12,159 bases of DNA, from the NCBI GenBank assembly GCA_004325065.1, contig PITI01000455.1, positions 1 to 12,159 on the forward strand. The letters are read 5' to 3'. A model generated the notes under the pieces. The model was not told the origin of the DNA, did not search any database, and saw only the letters and a list, made by a program, of their open reading frames with translations. Source of the stretch: Hamiltosporidium magnivora (taxonomy: Eukaryota > Microsporidia > Dubosqiidae). Below are positions 7,440 through 12,159 of the stretch, piece by piece (the first letter of the stretch is position 1; the number at the start of each line of letters is the position of its first letter). A program made the translations under genes and the position numbers.

Positions 7440-8115
7440 CACTATCTGCTTGGTAATGAATAGGTGAATTGATATGTGGATTTTTCTTTGGATTTTAGTG
7501 GAAATAAAACCACACTAAATTTTCAGTTGTCTATGGGATTTGTATGAAGAGGAGAAATCAAAAATACGCGAAATTTTCATCAAAAATATTTTTGTACTTT
7601 TTTATGTAACTAGATTGCAGGCCATGACCGAACTTGTAGGTAATCTCCATGTAAAAGCACGGAAACCAAGCCTTTCCCACTCTATTTAAAAGACTTAGCC
7701 CTTGTGAAGTTTAAAAATAAAACCCATGTAAAGGCGAAAAGTGATTAGCAGGTTCTACCAGTTGGTATGACATCTCATCGTCTAAGTAAAACTCATGTAA
7801 GTTGCCGAGATATATCTTAGCTTAAAATTTATTAGGCTAGGAAAGTGTAGAGTAAGTGGGAATGCTGCATGGTCTTGAGGAGCTCAGTAGGCCTCGACTA
7901 CCTTCTCTGCGTATACTATAGATATCTACGAATTCCGGGCAAGTGCCTTGTTTATTAATATCGTTCTATAGATCCTTTTAATGAAGGGCATTGGTATTTA
8001 GGTATCGAGGGAGTATTTATTGAGTTTGAGGTACCATGTTTATGTTAAATCTAGGACTGCGTCAAAGTCATGAAAACAATATAACACTTGCCATATTTTC
8101 AAAAAGATCTGATTT
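7440..8115 (+). repeat. Dispersed leader repeat, copy B (second arm of inverted duplication)
   Basis: This is the plus-strand partner of 5690-6365 in inverted orientation, and is also related to 1-160. It is the most diverged of the three. It ends with the same ATG-AAA-ACA start (ATG at 8070-8072), but a missing base puts a TAA four codons later, so no protein follows. The next gene is PGK on the opposite strand, 180 bases further on. Confidence 0.8.
8070..8115 (+). pseudogene. Broken N-terminal stub behind leader copy B
   Basis: The bases from ATGAAAACA to the A-rich run match the stub at 97-140, with one base lost after the third codon (AATATAA becomes ATATAA), giving a stop at once. No body sequence of the family can be recognised between here and the end of PGK. 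Confidence 0.5.
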
Positions 8116-8288
8116 ATAAAAATAAATTATTTTGAGATTATTTTGAATTTAAAATCAAATTAAAACGTTAGGAATAAATTTATAGCTTTAATTTCTTTAA
8201 GTAAAGAATTAAGCTAATTTTGATGCAAATCTAAACCAATATTTTAACTAAAGAATGAAAGAATTATCAAATATTTACAATGAAATCT

Positions 8289-8294
8289 TTTATT
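8289..8294 (-). terminator. AATAAA polyadenylation-type signal of PGK
   Basis: On the minus strand the PGK stop TGA (8297-8295) is followed immediately by AATAAA. The bases 8281-8297 also form a small palindrome (TGAAAT / ATTTCA). A signal this close to the stop implies a very short 3' UTR, as is usual in compact microsporidian genomes. Confidence 0.45.
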
Positions 8295-9668
8295 TCATTT
8301 GTCTTCAATAGAATTCAATCCTGGCATTTCACTTCCTTCTAAGCATTTTAACAAAGCACCTCCACCAGTAGAAACGTAACTAAAATTTTCTTTATCCCCA
8401 AACATACCAACTGCACATACAGTATCACCACCACCCACTATACTAACACCTCCTCTTTCTTTTATTTTTTCCATTTCTTTTACCACCCTTTCTGTTCCCA
8501 AACTACTTTTTTTCTCTTCGTAAATACCAACAGGTCCATTCCAAAATACACTCTTACTTGTTCTTATTAAGCCACATAATTCATCTATACTTTTCATTCC
8601 AATATCTACACCCCGTTGTTCTGGTTCTATTCTTTCAACATATTGGTAAGAAATACATTCTTTTTTATTATCTATACCTTCTTTACAGTTACTGCTACAT
8701 TCACTGTCTCTACATTTTTTTTCTTTTACTAGGAAATCTTTTGGTAAATAAACTTTAACACTAAATTTATCTGCCACTTGTAATACTTCTTTAGCACTTA
8801 AGATATCTTTTTCCTCTTCGCTAGTAGTATTTGTATTAATAATATTATTTGATAATACTTTGATAAACACATAACACATCTTCCCTACAACATAGACTTT
8901 TTTACATTTTTTCATAATATTTTTTAAGAATACCACTTTGTCGGTTACTTTGCTTCCACCAATAATGAGTAAATCAAAATTTTTTAAATATTCTAACATT
9001 TCTAACTCTTTTTTAAGGAGTAACCCACATACACGTGTTGGTGTTTGTATTGAATTTACTTTTCTGTGTAGAACACCAAATGCGTCAACAACGGTTATAT
9101 CAAAGTTTTTGGTGAAATATTTTCTGTATTCTTCTAAATTCTCACCTTCGTTTTCTTCTGACATGTAAAAACGAAGATTTTCAAGGATAATTATTCTATT
9201 ATTATTTGCTCGGCTACTACATGATTTAGTTTTATATAAGTCTTGATTATCTAATTCATTATCTTCATTTACTTTCTTTTCTAATGCATTATTGCTCTTA
9301 CCTTCATTATCTATTTTTTTTTCAGTGATATTGCTATCCAATTTCTCATCCATGAGTTTATTTTCTAATTCGCTTAACTGTGAAAATTCTACTTGTAGAT
9401 GAAGAAGCTGTTCAAGAAAAGGTGGAAGAAAATTAAGTGATAATTCTTTTTTAAAATTACCCTTCGGCCTACCAAAATGTGTGCCAATAACAAGTAATTT
9501 GGGATTTCGGCATAAAATGTATTTAATGGTTGGAATAGTAGAAATAATACGATATGTATCCTGGATTTGGTGTGTATTGTTGATATATGTGGTTGGTATA
9601 TTATAATCTACTCGGAGAAATATTCTTTTATTGGTTAATTGTATATCTTCTAATGTTTTCTTATTCAT
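8295..9668 (-). CDS. PGK: Phosphoglycerate kinase
   Basis: PGK transfers the acyl phosphate of 1,3-bisphosphoglycerate to ADP, giving ATP and 3-phosphoglycerate in cytosolic glycolysis. The intron-free 457-aa product carries the family signatures in order: RVDYNIP (19-25) with Arg40 downstream for substrate, THFGRPKG (63-70), ILENLRF (161-167), VDAFGVLHR (194-202), IIGGSKV.DK (235-244), LPKDF (308-312), VDIG (354-357), FWNGPVGIYE (375-384), GGGDT (412-416) and STGGGALL (433-440). Substrate- and nucleotide-binding residues appear intact. It is longer than the usual 390-420 residues because of a hydrophilic Lys/Glu/Asn insert (about 97-157) before ILENLRF and a cysteine-containing insert (about 315-345). 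Small departures are VVDAFG for the usual VNDAFG and VVGKM for the usual IGGGM. The ATG is supported by the motif RIFLRVDYN starting at residue 15 and by the CCC and TATA signals upstream. The family assignment is certain. Confidence 0.98.
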   Translation of the reverse strand: MNKKTLEDIQLTNKRIFLRVDYNIPTTYINNTHQIQDTYRIISTIPTIKYILCRNPKLLVIGTHFGRPKGNFKKELSLNFLPPFLEQLLHLQVEFSQLSELENKLMDEKLDSNITEKKIDNEGKSNNALEKKVNEDNELDNQDLYKTKSCSSRANNNRIIILENLRFYMSEENEGENLEEYRKYFTKNFDITVVDAFGVLHRKVNSIQTPTRVCGLLLKKELEMLEYLKNFDLLIIGGSKVTDKVVFLKNIMKKCKKVYVVGKMCYVFIKVLSNNIINTNTTSEEEKDILSAKEVLQVADKFSVKVYLPKDFLVKEKKCRDSECSSNCKEGIDNKKECISYQYVERIEPEQRGVDIGMKSIDELCGLIRTSKSVFWNGPVGIYEEKKSSLGTERVVKEMEKIKERGGVSIVGGGDTVCAVGMFGDKENFSYVSTGGGALLKCLEGSEMPGLNSIEDK

Positions 9669-9693
9669 AGGGATGGGTTTTGTGTTTATTATA
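9669..9693 (-). promoter_or_regulatory. PGK core promoter: TATA-like box and two CCC triplets
   Basis: Reading toward the gene, TATAAT (9693-9688) ends 20 nt before the ATG, and CCC triplets lie at 9677-9675 and 9672-9670, the last just one base before the start codon's flank. A CCC-like motif hugging the start codon, with a very short 5' UTR, is a known feature of microsporidian genes. None of the decayed family starts (97, 5730, 8070) has this motif. Confidence 0.6.
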
Positions 9694-11279
9694 AAAAATG
9701 TGTTAAAGTGATTATTTAGTGATGTGGTTGGTATTTGTTAATTAAATGTTTTCTTTTGGGTTTTTGTTTATTTTTAAATTGAAGAAATAGAATCGATGAT
9801 TAAAATTAAGAGATTAATTTAAACAAACAATCTAGGGTTTTATTGAAGATAAAAAAATTTGAGATTAATCGAACTGCAAAAAAGTTGTATTTTTATTAAT
9901 TTAAATGCGATATCGTTGATCAACTATCATAAATTATATTCGGGCTTTTACAATCTGGTTTCTCTGTGTATGATAATTTCATGTAAATATATGTTATATC
10001 TGCGTATATATACTATTGGGGCTGATGGTGCATGCTTAAACAGTATAATGCGATACACTTACCAAGAAAAATTTATAAATTGGTTTGAAAATATATGTTA
10101 ACCGATTTAAATATCGAAATATATATTCGTTTAAACATAATTTAAAGTTAAAAAAGCAATTTTGACTCTTTTTATATAAGAGTTATCTAAAACAGAAAAT
10201 AATTTGCTAGTATAACTTGAAGTGGATGAAATGGTATTTTAAAGTTATTATAATGTCGTTTATGGCCGTATAAGTTGGATTTTTAGATCGGTTTAATAGT
10301 GCTCTTTATATAAAGTTGAAAGAGAAAATAAAAAATTTTAGAATTACTTTAGACATACATTAGATTTTTTAAATATTCTAAAATTGGGAAATTCAATAAA
10401 TTTTAAAAAAATGCAGTTTTGATCCAAATATTAATAAAAATGCTTTGGTTATCGTAGATAACTCTACTCAACTTAAAATTTATACATTAAAGTTGGAAAA
10501 ATGTTCTAATATTTACAATTTTTGTTGTTATAACTTTTCAAAGCTATTCTTCGCTTCGTTAAAACCAATTACGATATTTTAAGTCTCTAATTAAGTGGGT
10601 TTAATTTATTTAATTTAATTTAAAATTTCCTTATCAATCAATTATAATTATAAAAAAATTCGTTAATAGAAATCTTTAATATTTGGAATTTACTTAAATA
10701 CTGTCAAGAGCTTCGTAATTTTTAGAAAAAACACAACTCAAGAGCGATATATTTCTATAAAACCTTTCGAAGTAAGTAACATTACAAAACTCTTGAACCT
10801 ATAAAATTTATATAAGTTTTTGATTTGGGTATTGTGCGCGGGTACTTCAGACCAAACTAAGTAACGATAGTATTTAAAATATAGCTAATTTACGTATTTT
10901 ATAGGTTTTTATTAATTTTATAGTATGTGGTTCTTAAAAGAAAACGTTTGGTTTTCTGCTTGATTTATTAACAGAATTGGGAATGTATTATGGTTAGTTT
11001 ATACCATGATGCCTTGTTTTACGTTTTTTACATTGTTCGTTATGGTTCTTGATATGTTATGCAAATACGTGTATCCTTATATTGCCAATGATTAAAGATC
11101 TAAATTATCCGTATAAAGAAGTTGTTTCGACTATTGAATCATTAAGAGATCAATAAACAAAATTCACTTTTACGAAAAACAATCTTTAATTGAAACGTTA
11201 ACAAATGATTTTTTTACTTAAAAAACGGTCTGGGATGATTAAATAGGCCTAAACCTATATATATCAGAATATGTGATAA
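9694..11279. other. AT-rich region without a supported gene
   Basis: The two longest open frames are on the plus strand. One at 9859-10101 has no ATG until near codon 37, and its short string GADGACLNSIMRY is not enough to assign a family. One at 11010-11156 starts hydrophobic and ends with MIKDLNYPYKEVVSTIESLR. Neither has a promoter-like CCC motif or a match elsewhere in the window. The second may belong to the decayed element that follows. The rest is stop-rich, with many poly-A and poly-T runs. Confidence 0.5.
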
Positions 11280-12025
11280 ATACTGGCACTGATATTTGAT
11301 CGAATTAATGCTAACGAAATACTTTTGGAAATCATACATCAAAAAAAGTTTTATTTCAGTTTTTTGAAATTCCATGGTTGTTTATATAAATATTTGACAA
11401 TAATATGGAGCTTGGATTAAAATACTACGAAAAATTTCCTTTTGGATTGAATACAAGAGCAACAAAAATACAGGTCAAAAAAAAATTTATAGATTTTGCA
11501 ACTGTGGAAAATAAATTTAAACTAGCAAATAAACACGTTGTTGCAAAAATTCCTTAAATGAAACATTTTAACTCTATAAAAGAATATTATTGAGCTTCGT
11601 ATAAAATATTGGATACTTCTCTTTAAATATAAAAATAGCAAGATGTGATTGGATTATTAATAAAACAATTGTCAAAATTTGAAATAAAAGATATAATAGA
11701 TTTATTTTAGACAAAAAATTTGTTGGAGTAAAATTTAACTATGAATTAGTTTTCAATATTTCAAAATATTAGTGCTCTTAGGATATTAGATTTATAAATG
11801 TTATTTTCGGGCTAATTAAATTTTTACACTTTATATTAAGAAAATCTTTCTGGAGGAATATAGACTTATTCAATAAAGTATTACAGGGTGTATTATATAA
11901 ATATATCACTTGTAAGATATACACTTCATTTTGATCTTTATATTCCTAATTATAATCCGAATCTTTCTAGTATAGAATATGTTTTAAAAAAAATAAATGA
12001 TAAACAGAAGACTGAAAAGACATAA
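11280..12025 (+). pseudogene. Decayed reading frame, probably a DDE transposase remnant
   Basis: From 11405 to 12025 one frame carries several protein-like pieces separated by many stops: a 50-codon ATG ORF (11405-11557, beginning MELGLKYYEKFPFG), a piece at 11640-11710 (DVIGLLIKQLSKFEIKDIIDLF without break) and a 53-codon piece (11864-12025). The last contains LYIPNYNPNLSSIEYVLKKI, which fits the P-x-Y-x-P-x-L-x-x-I-E pattern holding the catalytic Glu at the C-terminal end of Tc1/IS630-like DDE transposases. A short open frame in another phase (11280-11420) may be the shifted N-terminal part. I could not find the first two catalytic aspartates or terminal inverted repeats, so the assignment rests on one motif. 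Confidence 0.4.
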
Positions 12026-12159
12026 CTTGGTTTTATACAATGCAATAAGATATAGATAAGCTCTTCATGATGTTTCTGCCCTCTAAATGTAAACACTACT
12101 CAAAATATTCCGAAACATAACATTTAATTTATAAACCGTATTGTTAGTCGAAAAATTAT
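12026..12159. other. End of window, nothing recognised
   Basis: AT-rich with no open frame. If the preceding remnant is a transposon, its right terminal repeat could be here or beyond the edge. Confidence 0.4.

Noticed and set aside
8558..9168. Plus-strand open frames opposite PGK
   Set aside because: They are antisense to a certain gene, have biased composition explained by the PGK codons, and lack any start signal.
9859..10101. Possible OTU-type cysteine protease fragment (DGACLNSI)
   Set aside because: The string lacks the usual aromatic and arginine after the cysteine, there is no histidine motif, and the frame begins without ATG.

Overview
This window looks like part of a very AT-rich, compact eukaryotic genome, most likely a microsporidian. 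The main evidence is one intact gene, an intron-free phosphoglycerate kinase (PGK, minus strand, 8295-9668). It has a TATA-like box about 20 nt and two CCC triplets within 10 nt upstream of its ATG, an arrangement typical of microsporidian genes. The species cannot be named from the sequence. Everything else appears to be decayed, duplicated accessory DNA.

Layout. Positions 1-195 hold the end of a dispersed repeat (copy A) running into a 32-codon ORF. Positions 541-715 and 3600-3774 are an inverted pair of a short repeat module. Between them, 1033-2720 (+) is a long pseudogene read almost entirely in one frame but cut by five in-frame stops. It has internal repeats and, after a frameshift, a C-terminal membrane anchor. 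On the minus strand 4974-5730 is a diverged, broken relative of the same family, and smaller open remnants lie at 4077-4728. Positions 5690-8115 form a large imperfect inverted duplication: repeat copies C (minus) and B (plus) lie head to head, each ending in the same ATG-AAA-ACA gene start pointing outward. A 75-aa signal-peptide-like ORF (6331-6558, minus) lies in the C arm. PGK follows, tail to tail with copy B. Positions 9670-12159 hold no intact gene; the right end (11280-12025) carries a heavily decayed frame whose last part resembles the C-terminal signature of a DDE (Tc1/IS630-like) transposase.

How it fits together. PGK is the only gene with an assignable role (glycolysis). The left two thirds look like the remains of an expanding lineage-specific gene family, probably membrane or surface proteins judged only from one C-terminal anchor. 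Its members share a roughly 600-bp conserved leader and the first 15-20 codons, while the bodies are truncated, frameshifted or stop-interrupted. The most unusual feature is the conserved leader-plus-start module, present three times in two orientations, with a GC-rich hairpin island in one copy. All similarity statements come from reading by eye; no database search was possible.
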